From: an uncultured Bacteroidales bacterium
GTDB taxonomy: Bacteria > Bacteroidota > Bacteroidia > Bacteroidales > Bacteroidaceae
Assembly (NCBI GenBank): GCA_902774335.1
Contig: CACYHW010000011.1
Span: 75,926 to 139,925 of the forward strand
Direction: 5' to 3'
DNA length: 64,000 nt
Shown: positions 27,694 through 35,459 of the stretch, piece by piece
How the letters are laid out: every line of letters begins with the position of its first letter
How positions within the stretch are numbered: position 1 is the first letter of the stretch
Made by a program: the position numbers and the translations under genes
The notes under the pieces: model-generated
The model's database searches: none
What the model saw: the letters and a program-made list of their open reading frames with translations, nothing else
Told to the model about the DNA's origin: nothing

Positions 27694-28173
27694 TTATTTT
27701 TTTAATTCCGATGAAAATTTCTGATACGTGCCGTCCTCAAAGAAAATTACCACCTCTTTTACCCTGGAAGACCTGCATGCTTCAAGGGGCTCAGAACCGC
27801 CGTTAACCTCTTTGTAATCACGTTTTTTACGTGTTTTTTGGGGTGCGTTTTCCTCTTTGACATTTGAAAATTCGGGAGAATTCCGTACATCGGGCTGAAA
27901 AAACGCGCTCTCCATTCCCGGCAGGAGGGGGTAATCGGGTACCGAAGGTGTATTTTCCTCAAGTCCCTGGATGGCCGATCCTTTTCCGTTTAGCAGCCAC
28001 TCAAGTTCGACGTTGGGAAAAGAGTTGTGAACCGCCATTACAATTTTCAGACTCGGTTCGTTTCTTCCGCTCAAAATGTGCTGAAGTGTGGCCCTCTGAA
28101 TTCCGATTGCGTTCGCGAACTGTGTCGGTGTGAGATGCAACAGTTCCATCAATTGTATCAGTCTCTCTTTCAT
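27694..28173 (-). CDS. XRE-family DNA-binding regulator, 159 aa
   Basis: Residues 5-65 are a Cro/CI helix-turn-helix (TPTQFANAIGIQRATLQHILSGRNEPSL, the two helices of the motif) followed by VELEWLLNGKG. The C-terminal part is basic and low-complexity (KTRKKRDYK). Its -7 element TACATTTG (28204-28211) lies in a cluster of identical ACAAATGTA words upstream, possible operators. Could be a phage-type or stress regulator; target unknown. Confidence 0.88.
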   Translation of the reverse strand: MKERLIQLMELLHLTPTQFANAIGIQRATLQHILSGRNEPSLKIVMAVHNSFPNVELEWLLNGKGSAIQGLEENTPSVPDYPLLPGMESAFFQPDVRNSPEFSNVKEENAPQKTRKKRDYKEVNGGSEPLEACRSSRVKEVVIFFEDGTYQKFSSELKK

Positions 28174-28202
28174 GTCAAAAATGTGCCATTTTTATCGGTG
28201 TT

Positions 28203-28666
28203 ACAAATGTATCGATAATATTTATGTTTTGCAATACACATTTGTATTATACTTTTGGGCGATACAAATGTAAATAGAAACAAATGTAAATGGTATATTC
28301 GGAGGGAATCCGGTATATGGCTGAAGTATGCCTGATATGTTGTAATAATTTAGTTTGGTTTTATCATCTAATGTGCTGACAATGATACTATTATTGATAT
28401 TTCTACTGTCGCTTTTCCGGGTGTCCGGCCTTTTTGCATATCGTCCTTCCGATTTTTAACCCAATGCTTTATCTTAGATTATGTAAGTATTCTGATTAAT
28501 AGTAATTTATCATACGCAAACAAAGGTGCATGCAATTTTGCATAAAATCAGACAGACCCCTATCCGCCCCTGACAGGCATATTTGTGTATGATACATTTG
28601 TTATGTAAACAACACTCTAATGTGTCATTTACAACTGGATAAATTGGTAAAAATGGAACAAATGTA
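28203..28666. promoter_or_regulatory. Cluster of ACAAATGTA motifs upstream of the XRE gene
   Basis: Exact ACAAATGTA at 28203, 28264, 28280 and 28658 and its complement at 28593, plus a one-mismatch copy at 28237. They may be operators or, since the complement contains TACATTTG, scattered -7 elements. The remainder of the 28174-28786 gap shows no gene. Confidence 0.5.
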
Positions 28667-28682
28667 TAAGTTAAACAAAGTT

Positions 28683-28708
28683 AAAGGCTGCCCGTCGGAC
28701 AGCCTCTG
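28683..28708 (-). terminator. Weak terminator-like hairpin after holA
   Basis: AGGCTGCCC/GGACAGCCT stem, followed on the minus strand by TTTAACTTT. Lies about 80 bp past the holA stop. Confidence 0.45.
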
Positions 28709-28786
28709 AAAACTCAAAATCGGCGAGATTTCAAAATTTGAGAAATACTCCGCCTGTTACCCGAAAAATGGAATTCTCGTAATTTC

Positions 28787-29863
28787 TTAGTGAAGTATGA
28801 TGTATAGAAGCTCCTTGAGCAGTCCCTCCCCTGTATTTGCAGTCGCATCCAGACCTTTTGACTTGGCATCGTACTTGCGGATGGTGCTGATTATCTGCAT
28901 TGTCTGGGATGCGGTATAGTTTCGCATGCCGGTTGTATAGTCCCTGACGCCCCAGGTGCTTTTAAGGTCCAGCTGATCGGCTATACCCCTATCGGTCTTG
29001 TCGGGGGCGTAGAATGCCAGCATCAGATTGGCAAAAAACGGGAAAATAGCTGCTGTAACCAGCTGTATGGGGTATGTTTTGGGGTTGCTTTCGTAATATG
29101 CGGCAATCTTGTTTGCCTTAAGGACGTTCTTGTTTATTATGGCGTCGCGGAACTCGAATATGTTGTAATCCTTGCTGATTCCCACGTGCTCCTCGATAAA
29201 CTCGGGTGTAACCTCCTTTACGCCCTCTGGAAGCGCTGTGACAAGCTTTTCCAGCTCTCCGTTCATCCTGCACAGATCGGCTCCAACGGATTCGCTCATC
29301 ATTGATATGGCTTTGGGCGACATTTTGAGGCCATGCTCGTTCAGGAACTCCCCTATGAACTCGGGCAGTGCATCGTCCTTGACCTTCTTGGACTCGAACA
29401 GCACGCCGTTCTTTTCGATTACGGCAACTATCTTCTTGCGCCTGTCCAGTGATCCGTTTTTGTGGCAGAATACCAGCACGGTGCTGGGCTGAGGCTGTGT
29501 AAGGTATGCGCTCAGTATGTCCGACGGGCTGCCGCCTAACTCGGAATCCTTTTTCATAAGGTGCTGCGCCTCCTTTACTATGATAACCTGCCTGTCGGAG
29601 CCCATAGGATACGCTCTGGCGCGCTGGATCACCTCGTTCATGGTGGTCTCGTTACCGTACAGGACTATCTGATTGAAATCTCTTGCCTCTTCGGGGAGTG
29701 CATGCTCCCTGATATAATCTGCTATTGAGTCTATAAAGAACGGCTCGTCACCCATCAGGTAGTACACAGGACAATATGTACCCTTTTCAAGTTCCTTCAT
29801 AACCTGACGGTATGCTGTTCCGGATGTTGCCATATCAAATTCGTTTTGTAACTTCGCGTCCAC
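28787..29863 (-). CDS. holA: DNA polymerase III subunit delta
   Basis: Clamp-loader subunit of 358 residues. The N-terminal YYLMGDEPFFIDSIADYI and IVLYGNE and the later DYNIFEFRDAIINKN are typical of HolA; the P-loop is degenerate as usual for delta. Start ATG 29863, or possibly 29833 (MATSGTAY). Promoter TATCTTTG at 29891-29898 on the minus strand, back to back with the next gene. Confidence 0.93.
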   Translation of the reverse strand: MDAKLQNEFDMATSGTAYRQVMKELEKGTYCPVYYLMGDEPFFIDSIADYIREHALPEEARDFNQIVLYGNETTMNEVIQRARAYPMGSDRQVIIVKEAQHLMKKDSELGGSPSDILSAYLTQPQPSTVLVFCHKNGSLDRRKKIVAVIEKNGVLFESKKVKDDALPEFIGEFLNEHGLKMSPKAISMMSESVGADLCRMNGELEKLVTALPEGVKEVTPEFIEEHVGISKDYNIFEFRDAIINKNVLKANKIAAYYESNPKTYPIQLVTAAIFPFFANLMLAFYAPDKTDRGIADQLDLKSTWGVRDYTTGMRNYTASQTMQIISTIRKYDAKSKGLDATANTGEGLLKELLYIILH

Positions 29864-29897
29864 AGTAACAACTGCGTCACTGCATTTTTACAAAGAT

Positions 29898-30350
29898 ATG
29901 ACTGATAATTTGAATTTGCCACCATTTGAGCCCAAAATATCCGAACAGGGTCAAAAAACGCTCATATGGGACCCTATTCGCAAGTTGTGGACGCCACTCA
30001 CGCCCGAAGAACAAGTGCGTCAGGCATTCGTTTCATATCTTATTAACTACAAAGGATATCCGGCATCGCATATAGCAAACGAGCAGGCCATAACCTTAAG
30101 TGGAATGAGTCGCAGATGCGATTCGGTAGTCTATGACAAAGCTGGTCAGCCCAAAGTTATAGTAGAATACAAACGCCCAACCGTAAACATAACCCAGAAA
30201 GTTTTCGACCAGATAGCCCGCTACAACCTGGTTCTCCATGTGGACTACCTCATAGTCTCAAACGGCCTCAAACACTATTGCGTCAAGATGGATTATGTTA
30301 CTGGTAGATACTCCTTTCTTAGGGATATTCCTAGTTACGCAGAACTGTAA
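29898..30350 (+). CDS. HsdR_N-type nuclease-domain protein, 150 aa
   Basis: Stand-alone version of the type I restriction R-subunit N-terminal nuclease domain (PD-(D/E)xK fold): EEQVRQAFVSYLINYKGYP, RRCDSVVYD and the E-x-K motif in VIVEYKRP. No helicase or S/M genes are nearby. Commonly found divergent from holA in Bacteroidota, so it seems a conserved housekeeping relative rather than a restriction enzyme; its role is not established. Confidence 0.88.
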   Translation: MTDNLNLPPFEPKISEQGQKTLIWDPIRKLWTPLTPEEQVRQAFVSYLINYKGYPASHIANEQAITLSGMSRRCDSVVYDKAGQPKVIVEYKRPTVNITQKVFDQIARYNLVLHVDYLIVSNGLKHYCVKMDYVTGRYSFLRDIPSYAEL

Positions 30351-30374
30351 TGAAATTGAAAATTGAGAATTGAG

Positions 30375-30506
30375 AAGGTGACAATGGGGACGGTTCCGTT
30401 TGGCCCCTTTTTGCTAAATAAAAACAGCGGCTTAATTATAAGTCGCTGTTCTTTTAGTGGTTAACTATAAAAAGGGGCCAAACGGAACCGTCCCCAATGT
30501 CACCTT
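30375..30506. repeat. REP/MITE-like element with 38-bp inverted ends
   Basis: 30375-30412 and 30469-30506 are inverted copies with one mismatch (GGTGACA.TGGGGACGGTTC...GGCCCC). Between them lies the terminator at 30423-30455. The GGTGACA...GGGGAC style resembles REP sequences linked to Y1 (RAYT) transposases; no transposase is in the window. Confidence 0.8.
30423..30455 (+). terminator. Terminator inside the 38-bp inverted repeat
   Basis: 12-bp stem (30423-30434 with 30439-30450, one G.T) followed by CTTTT; serves the HsdR_N gene. Confidence 0.7.
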
Positions 30507-31332
30507 AATCCTCTTCAGCGGCAGCCTTGCGGGTGCGGCGCTTGGGAACCTCAACCTTCTTGACCTCCTCCTTAACGCCGGCAAGCTCGGGATCGATCAT
30601 GATACGGCCGCAGTACTCGCAAACGATGATTTTCTTGCGCATGCGGATGTCGAGCTGGCGCTGAGGCGGAATCTTGTTGAAGCAACCGCCGCATGACTCA
30701 CGCTGAACGTAGACGATACCCAGACCGTTGCGTGTGTTGTTGCGGATACGCTTGAAAGACTGGAGCAGACGGGGCTCGATAGTGAGCTCGAGCTGCTTTG
30801 AACGCTCACGCAGTCTCTCCTCTTCCTGGCGGTTCTCCTCGATAATCTCCTGAAGCTCAGACTTCTTAACCTCAAGATCCTGCTTCTTCTCCTCAACCAG
30901 AGCCTTGTTATTCTCAATCTCGTCCTTCTTGGCGTTGATGGCCGATGTGAACTCGCGGATACGCTTCTCGGCAAGCTCAATCTCAAGGTTCTTGAACTCA
31001 ATCTCCTTGTTCAGTGAATCGAACTCACGGTTGTTGCTAACGTGGTCCTGCTGCTCCTGATACTTGGCTACAGCGGCCTTTGATACCTCGATCACGTTCT
31101 TGTTCTCAGCTACGCCCTTGCTCATCTCTACAACGTCCGAGCTGGCCTTCTCGATGCGGGTGGTCAGACCTGCAATCTCATCCTCGAGGTCCTGAACCTC
31201 AAGCGGAAGTTCACCGCGCAGAGTCTTGATCTTGTCGATTTCGGACAGCATTGTCTGCAGCTGGTACAGAGACTGGAGCTTCTCCTCTACGGAGTACTCT
31301 GAAGGATCTTTCTTAGTTTCTTTTGTTGCCAT
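30505..31332 (-). CDS. Zinc-ribbon coiled-coil protein (DUF164/CT398-like), 275 aa
   Basis: Residues 10-200 are a long antiparallel coiled coil; the C-terminal zinc ribbon shows C-G-G-C in RESCGGCFNKIPPQ and C-E-Y-C in IIVCEYCGRIM. This is the architecture of the CT398/DUF164 family, linked in other bacteria to RNA or flagellar functions. It is 2 bp after nif3, with which it is conserved. The acidic and basic tail ends AAAEED. Confidence 0.9.
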   Translation of the reverse strand: MATKETKKDPSEYSVEEKLQSLYQLQTMLSEIDKIKTLRGELPLEVQDLEDEIAGLTTRIEKASSDVVEMSKGVAENKNVIEVSKAAVAKYQEQQDHVSNNREFDSLNKEIEFKNLEIELAEKRIREFTSAINAKKDEIENNKALVEEKKQDLEVKKSELQEIIEENRQEEERLRERSKQLELTIEPRLLQSFKRIRNNTRNGLGIVYVQRESCGGCFNKIPPQRQLDIRMRKKIIVCEYCGRIMIDPELAGVKEEVKKVEVPKRRTRKAAAEED

Positions 31333-31334
31333 AG

Positions 31335-32114
31335 TTATATGTAATAATTTATCGGATTCGTCTTGATTGCGGTTTTGACAACCTTGAGAGCCGGGAACTC
31401 ATCCTTCAGGATGTCGGCAATCAGGTCGACCGTGAACTGCTCACTCTCAAAATGACCGGTCTCAATAAGCTTTATCAGGCCGTCATATCCAAAGAAGCGG
31501 TGATACCCTATCTCGCCCGTCATAAAGGCGTCTGCGCCCTCCTGTACGGCCTTATCGGCCAGGAATGCGCCCGACCCTCCACACACGGCCATGCGGCTTA
31601 TCCTGCGGCCCAGAGAGCCGTTGTGTCTGATGCATGTCACGCCGAACTTCTGCCTGATCTGCTCCAGCAGCTCCTCTTCGGTCACGGGTTCCTTGAAGAG
31701 GCCGATGATACCGGCGCCGTTTCCGTCGGGACGGATGTCCAGCGGCTTTACGTCGGTCAGCCCCAGAACCTGCGCAATACGCATGTTGACGCCCTTTGAG
31801 GCGTTGTCAAGATTGGTATGGCTGGCGTAGATGGTGATTCCGGCTCGCACGGCATCCATTACGATGCTGCCTATGTTGTCATCGGTAAGCTTACGCAGCG
31901 GACGGAACAGCAGCGGATGGTGCGACACAATCAGGTTGCATCCGTTCCTGATGGCCTCGTCAACTACCTGACGGGTCACGTCCAGACACAACAATGCCCC
32001 TGAAACTTCCGACTCTGTAGTTCCTACCTGCAAGCCTGAATTGTCATAATCATCCTGCAGTGGCAGAGGCGCGAATCTCTCAAGGGCAGCAATTATTTCC
32101 CTGATTTTCATCAC
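31335..32114 (-). CDS. Nif3-like dinuclear metal hexameric protein
   Basis: 259 residues with the YbgI/NIF3 metal motifs: LIVSHHPLLFRPL, YASHTNLDNASKGVN, and GADAFMTGEIGYHRFF towards the C-terminus. Members have been linked to GTP cyclohydrolase I type 2/folate or metal functions, but the role is unsettled. First gene of the nif3/zinc-ribbon pair; -7 element TACCTTTG at 32134-32141. Confidence 0.92.
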   Translation of the reverse strand: MMKIREIIAALERFAPLPLQDDYDNSGLQVGTTESEVSGALLCLDVTRQVVDEAIRNGCNLIVSHHPLLFRPLRKLTDDNIGSIVMDAVRAGITIYASHTNLDNASKGVNMRIAQVLGLTDVKPLDIRPDGNGAGIIGLFKEPVTEEELLEQIRQKFGVTCIRHNGSLGRRISRMAVCGGSGAFLADKAVQEGADAFMTGEIGYHRFFGYDGLIKLIETGHFESEQFTVDLIADILKDEFPALKVVKTAIKTNPINYYI

Positions 32115-32167
32115 CTTTCCTTAAAGTGTGGTGCAAAGGTAATACAATTTTTCCAAAATGAAAAGAA

Positions 32168-32324
32168 TTCCATCCAGTAGTAAAAATAAGTCCCGCAAGC
32201 AAAGCATGCGAGACTTATTTTTACCCGGCCTGGAAGGCCGGTAAGCGAAGTGAAACGGAGCGCGTTTCCAGAAGGAAACTAAAAAAAGGTTGTTTCTGAT
32301 ACGCAGATAGAATTCCATCCCGAG
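32168..32324. repeat. Intergenic repeat, copy 2
   Basis: Second copy of the 24.6-kb repeat: AT-clamped hairpin (GTAAAAATAAGTC...GACTTATTTTTAC), CCGGCC palindrome and core 32217-32306. Lies between nif3 and the end of pncB, in the same orientation as copy 1. Confidence 0.8.
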
Positions 32325-32393
32325 GCTTTAAGCCGTAGGCGCTAAAAGCCCCAAAAACGAGCGAAGCGAAGCAGCGAGTATCCCTCTCGGCCT

Positions 32394-33590
32394 TTAAATC
32401 AAGCCCAATATCACTTTATAAGAGTGCACCTCATCCGGATCACCCAGCTCCTTACCCGGAGTGTCGGACAACTTAACGCACCTGTATACATGCTGGCGCG
32501 GGTTAACCTGGAACGTCTTAAGCTTCATAACGATGTTAAGAGGATCCACCGTTCCCACATCATTAGTCAAGTTGGTGCCAATTCCGAACGATACCCTGAT
32601 GCGGCCCTCAAAGTACTTCTGGATAGCCAGAGCGCGGTCAAAGTCAAGAGCATCGCTGAACACGATTGACTTTGTCATGGGGTCAATGTGGTATGATTCG
32701 TACTTGGCAATGATCTTGTCACCGAACTCGAACGGATCACCGCTGTCGTGACGAACGCCGTCGTACAGCTTAGCCATATCCAGCGAGAAGTTGCGCAGGA
32801 ACACCTGAGTGGTAAAGCAGTCAGGCAGCATGGTACCCATGTTGCCGCCGTAAATCTCGGCCCAACGGCGCATAACGTAGTAGTTTGCCTCCTTGGGACC
32901 CATGAATGCGGCTGTCGCCATCATGAGCTCGTGCGCCATAGTGCCTATGGGCTTGAGGTTGGGACGTATGGACTGGTATTTCATTGCAAAATATACGGTC
33001 GACGAGCCGATAAAGTACTTGGCGTGACGTGTCAGGTACTCCGTAACATGATCCTCCACCTCATGTGAGTAGCGGCGGCGCATACCGAAGTTGGCAAACT
33101 TGAGCTGATTCTCGTTCGATATGGCGACCTTCTTCTCAAGCTGGCTGTCGATGTATGCCCAGTCGGGCTCAGTCTTCTCGTATATCTTGTAATAAACCTC
33201 TGATACAGTGCTCAGTATGGGTATCTCATAAAGGGTGACCTTGTATATCAGGTCCTTGGCCTCGATGTGCAGGTGTCCCTCCTCATCAAGCGAGATATCA
33301 ATGATATCGGCATTGAAACGGAACCCCTTGAGCCACTCAAAGTAGCACTGAGGTATGAAATAGATATTGGAGAGGCACCAGTTGAACTCTTCATCGGTAA
33401 GGGCCAGCGTCTCCAGTTTCTTGAACTCCTTGCGCAACAGATCAACAAACTCCGGTGTGAATTTCATACCGTTGCGGTCATTGAAACAGAATGTGCCTAT
33501 ACCCTCCGGAGTTGTCCGTTGGTAATAGTATGACATGGAGAATTTGTAGAGGTCATTCTCCAGCATACTTTTTACAGTGGTGCTCTCCAT
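32394..33590 (-). CDS. pncB: Nicotinate phosphoribosyltransferase
   Basis: Converts nicotinate to nicotinate mononucleotide in NAD salvage. 398 residues, typical length. ENDLYKFSMSYYYQ at the N-terminus, GTMAHELMMA, RHDSGDPFEFGDK and FGIGTNLTND (phosphate binding) are family motifs. It follows the nicotinamidase gene by 7 bp, giving a two-step salvage operon. Confidence 0.97.
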   Translation of the reverse strand: MESTTVKSMLENDLYKFSMSYYYQRTTPEGIGTFCFNDRNGMKFTPEFVDLLRKEFKKLETLALTDEEFNWCLSNIYFIPQCYFEWLKGFRFNADIIDISLDEEGHLHIEAKDLIYKVTLYEIPILSTVSEVYYKIYEKTEPDWAYIDSQLEKKVAISNENQLKFANFGMRRRYSHEVEDHVTEYLTRHAKYFIGSSTVYFAMKYQSIRPNLKPIGTMAHELMMATAAFMGPKEANYYVMRRWAEIYGGNMGTMLPDCFTTQVFLRNFSLDMAKLYDGVRHDSGDPFEFGDKIIAKYESYHIDPMTKSIVFSDALDFDRALAIQKYFEGRIRVSFGIGTNLTNDVGTVDPLNIVMKLKTFQVNPRQHVYRCVKLSDTPGKELGDPDEVHSYKVILGLI

Positions 33591-33597
33591 AAAATCT

Positions 33598-34236
33598 TTA
33601 TTTATAAATCTTTATGTTGTTCTCGTTCATGTATGTAACAAGAGGCTCGTTGCTCTCGATCGATGCTACGCCCTCCAGGTAAACAGAAAGCTCAAAACCA
33701 ACCTCATTGCTGAGTCTTACCAGGTTCTTGAGAGTTTCCAGAACGCAGTACTCGGCAGCGATACCGCATACAACAACCTTGTCACCCTTTACAAAGAGAT
33801 CCTGGTCGTCGGCCTTGGTATTCTCAAACTGACCGTACTCCTCCTTGTCCTGAGCCATACCCTTGGGAAGGAACTTTACATTGTCAACGTCAATGTTGTC
33901 CAGGATTCCGTCGGGAAGAGCGGCGCCTACGGTGTAACGTACGCAGTGCTGAGGCCAGATACCGCCGTTAGCTTTGAATGAGCAGTGGTTCCATGGGTGC
34001 CAGTCAAGAGTAAAATAGACCTTGTCGAACTTGGTAAGCACGTTCTTGATAGGCTCAACAACGCGGGTACCGTCGGTTGCGGGAAGGTTTCCGTCAATGA
34101 AATCCTTCTGGAGGTCCACTACGACCATAATGTTTGCGGGTTCACGGTTTGTCATAACTGTCTTCTTTTTGTTACCTGTGCAGGCAACCATTGCAATTAC
34201 TGCAACTGCTGCAGCAAAAAACTTAAATACTTTCAT
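33598..34236 (-). CDS. pncA: Nicotinamidase with lipoprotein signal, 212 aa
   Basis: Isochorismatase-fold nicotinamidase: DLQKDFIDG (catalytic Asp), FTLDWHPWNHCSF (metal His residues), GIWPQHCVRYTVGA and VVCGIAAEYCV with the nucleophile Cys. The first 19 residues, MKVFKFFAAAVAVIAMVAC, are a lipoprotein signal, which is unexpected because the PncB partner is cytoplasmic. An internal ATG (MTNREPAN) could give a cytoplasmic form. -7 element TAAATTTG at 34269-34276. Confidence 0.92.
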   Translation of the reverse strand: MKVFKFFAAAVAVIAMVACTGNKKKTVMTNREPANIMVVVDLQKDFIDGNLPATDGTRVVEPIKNVLTKFDKVYFTLDWHPWNHCSFKANGGIWPQHCVRYTVGAALPDGILDNIDVDNVKFLPKGMAQDKEEYGQFENTKADDQDLFVKGDKVVVCGIAAEYCVLETLKNLVRLSNEVGFELSVYLEGVASIESNEPLVTYMNENNIKIYK

Positions 34237-34327
34237 TTCAATAACTAAATAACAATCATTTCAGGCTGCAAATTTAGTGATAATAATGAATTGTTTTGGT
34301 ATCTTTACCCAACAAAAAAGTAATTAT

Positions 34328-35401
34328 ATGAAGGACTTGACCGGACGTATTCCCCTCTATTTCATAATTGGCTGCCTGTGTATTCTTTCATCATGCGGCA
34401 ATGAAAAATCAGGGGCCGATGACAATGACATCATTGATGTTGAGCCTACCGGAGCGGAGGAACTTTTCTCTGTGGTGACACTGAACGTTGACGGATTGCC
34501 TAAAAGCATCAATATCATGGACTTATACGATTTTTCCGTCAATGAAGACGGTCCCGGTGCCGAGTATACCCCCAGGATAAGCCGATATCTGGCAGACATG
34601 AATTATGATTTCATATCGGTTCAGGAGAACTTCAACTATGATCCTCAGTTATATTCCTCACTTTCTGCAAATTATGACAGAGACATCTGGCCGGGTGAAT
34701 TGGATCTGGGTAAGAAGACAACTGATTTCCGTTTCATTACGGACGGTCTGAATGCATTCTGGAAGAAAGACATAACCGCCAACCGGGCCGACAGTGTCAG
34801 TTGGACAGCCAGTTACGGTAAGTTCAACCATGCCTGGGACGCTATTATCACCAAGGGTTTCCGCCGCTATGACCTGATACTCAGTGAAGGCAGTAAGGTG
34901 GTAATCTATAATATGCACATGGACGCGGGCGATGATGAAGATGAGGCCAAGGGCCTTGACGGACCTGACCGCCGAGCCAGAATGTCCCAATGGCGTCAAC
35001 TCAGGGATTATATTCTCAGACATCTGGATAAACGTCCCGTGATAATCATGGGTGACCTGAACAGCTGGTATGAGCGTGACAGCATCAAGATACAGTTCAT
35101 TGATGAGATAGAAAAGACCGGCCGCGCCACGGTAAGTGACGTCTGGATAGAACTTGTCAAAAACGGCAGTTATCCTGAAATATTTGACGGAATAGTGACC
35201 CATGATCCCGGCTCCGTAGACTGGAGCCGCAACGGGGAATTGCTTGATAAGATACTGTATATCAACCCCAAAGGCGGTGCCCGGCTTTATCCTATGAACA
35301 TATTCATAGACCATGAGGGTTATCAGAAAGATGATGGCACTCCCCTGGGTGACCATAGTCCGTTGTCTGTCACATTCAAGATCAGGAATCAAGCCCTATA
35401 A
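34328..35401 (+). CDS. Endonuclease/exonuclease/phosphatase-family lipoprotein, 357 aa
   Basis: ATG 34328 gives a clean lipoprotein signal (ILSSC). The domain is DNase-I-like: NVDGLP, SVQENFNYDP (metal Glu), HMDAGDDEDE, IIMGDLNSW and the terminal DHSPLSVTF (Asp-His pair). Relatives include sphingomyelinase/inositol phosphatase-like and nuclease enzymes; substrate cannot be read. Single gene. Confidence 0.87.
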   Translation: MKDLTGRIPLYFIIGCLCILSSCGNEKSGADDNDIIDVEPTGAEELFSVVTLNVDGLPKSINIMDLYDFSVNEDGPGAEYTPRISRYLADMNYDFISVQENFNYDPQLYSSLSANYDRDIWPGELDLGKKTTDFRFITDGLNAFWKKDITANRADSVSWTASYGKFNHAWDAIITKGFRRYDLILSEGSKVVIYNMHMDAGDDEDEAKGLDGPDRRARMSQWRQLRDYILRHLDKRPVIIMGDLNSWYERDSIKIQFIDEIEKTGRATVSDVWIELVKNGSYPEIFDGIVTHDPGSVDWSRNGELLDKILYINPKGGARLYPMNIFIDHEGYQKDDGTPLGDHSPLSVTFKIRNQAL

Positions 35402-35459
35402 TCCAATCCTTTTGGTTTAATGGCGGAAAATGATATTTTTGCAGAACAAACAATTTGAT

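Noticed and set aside
29898..30350. Remnant of a type I restriction system
   Set aside because: The HsdR_N-like protein is intact and stand-alone beside holA, with no helicase, M or S fragments around it.
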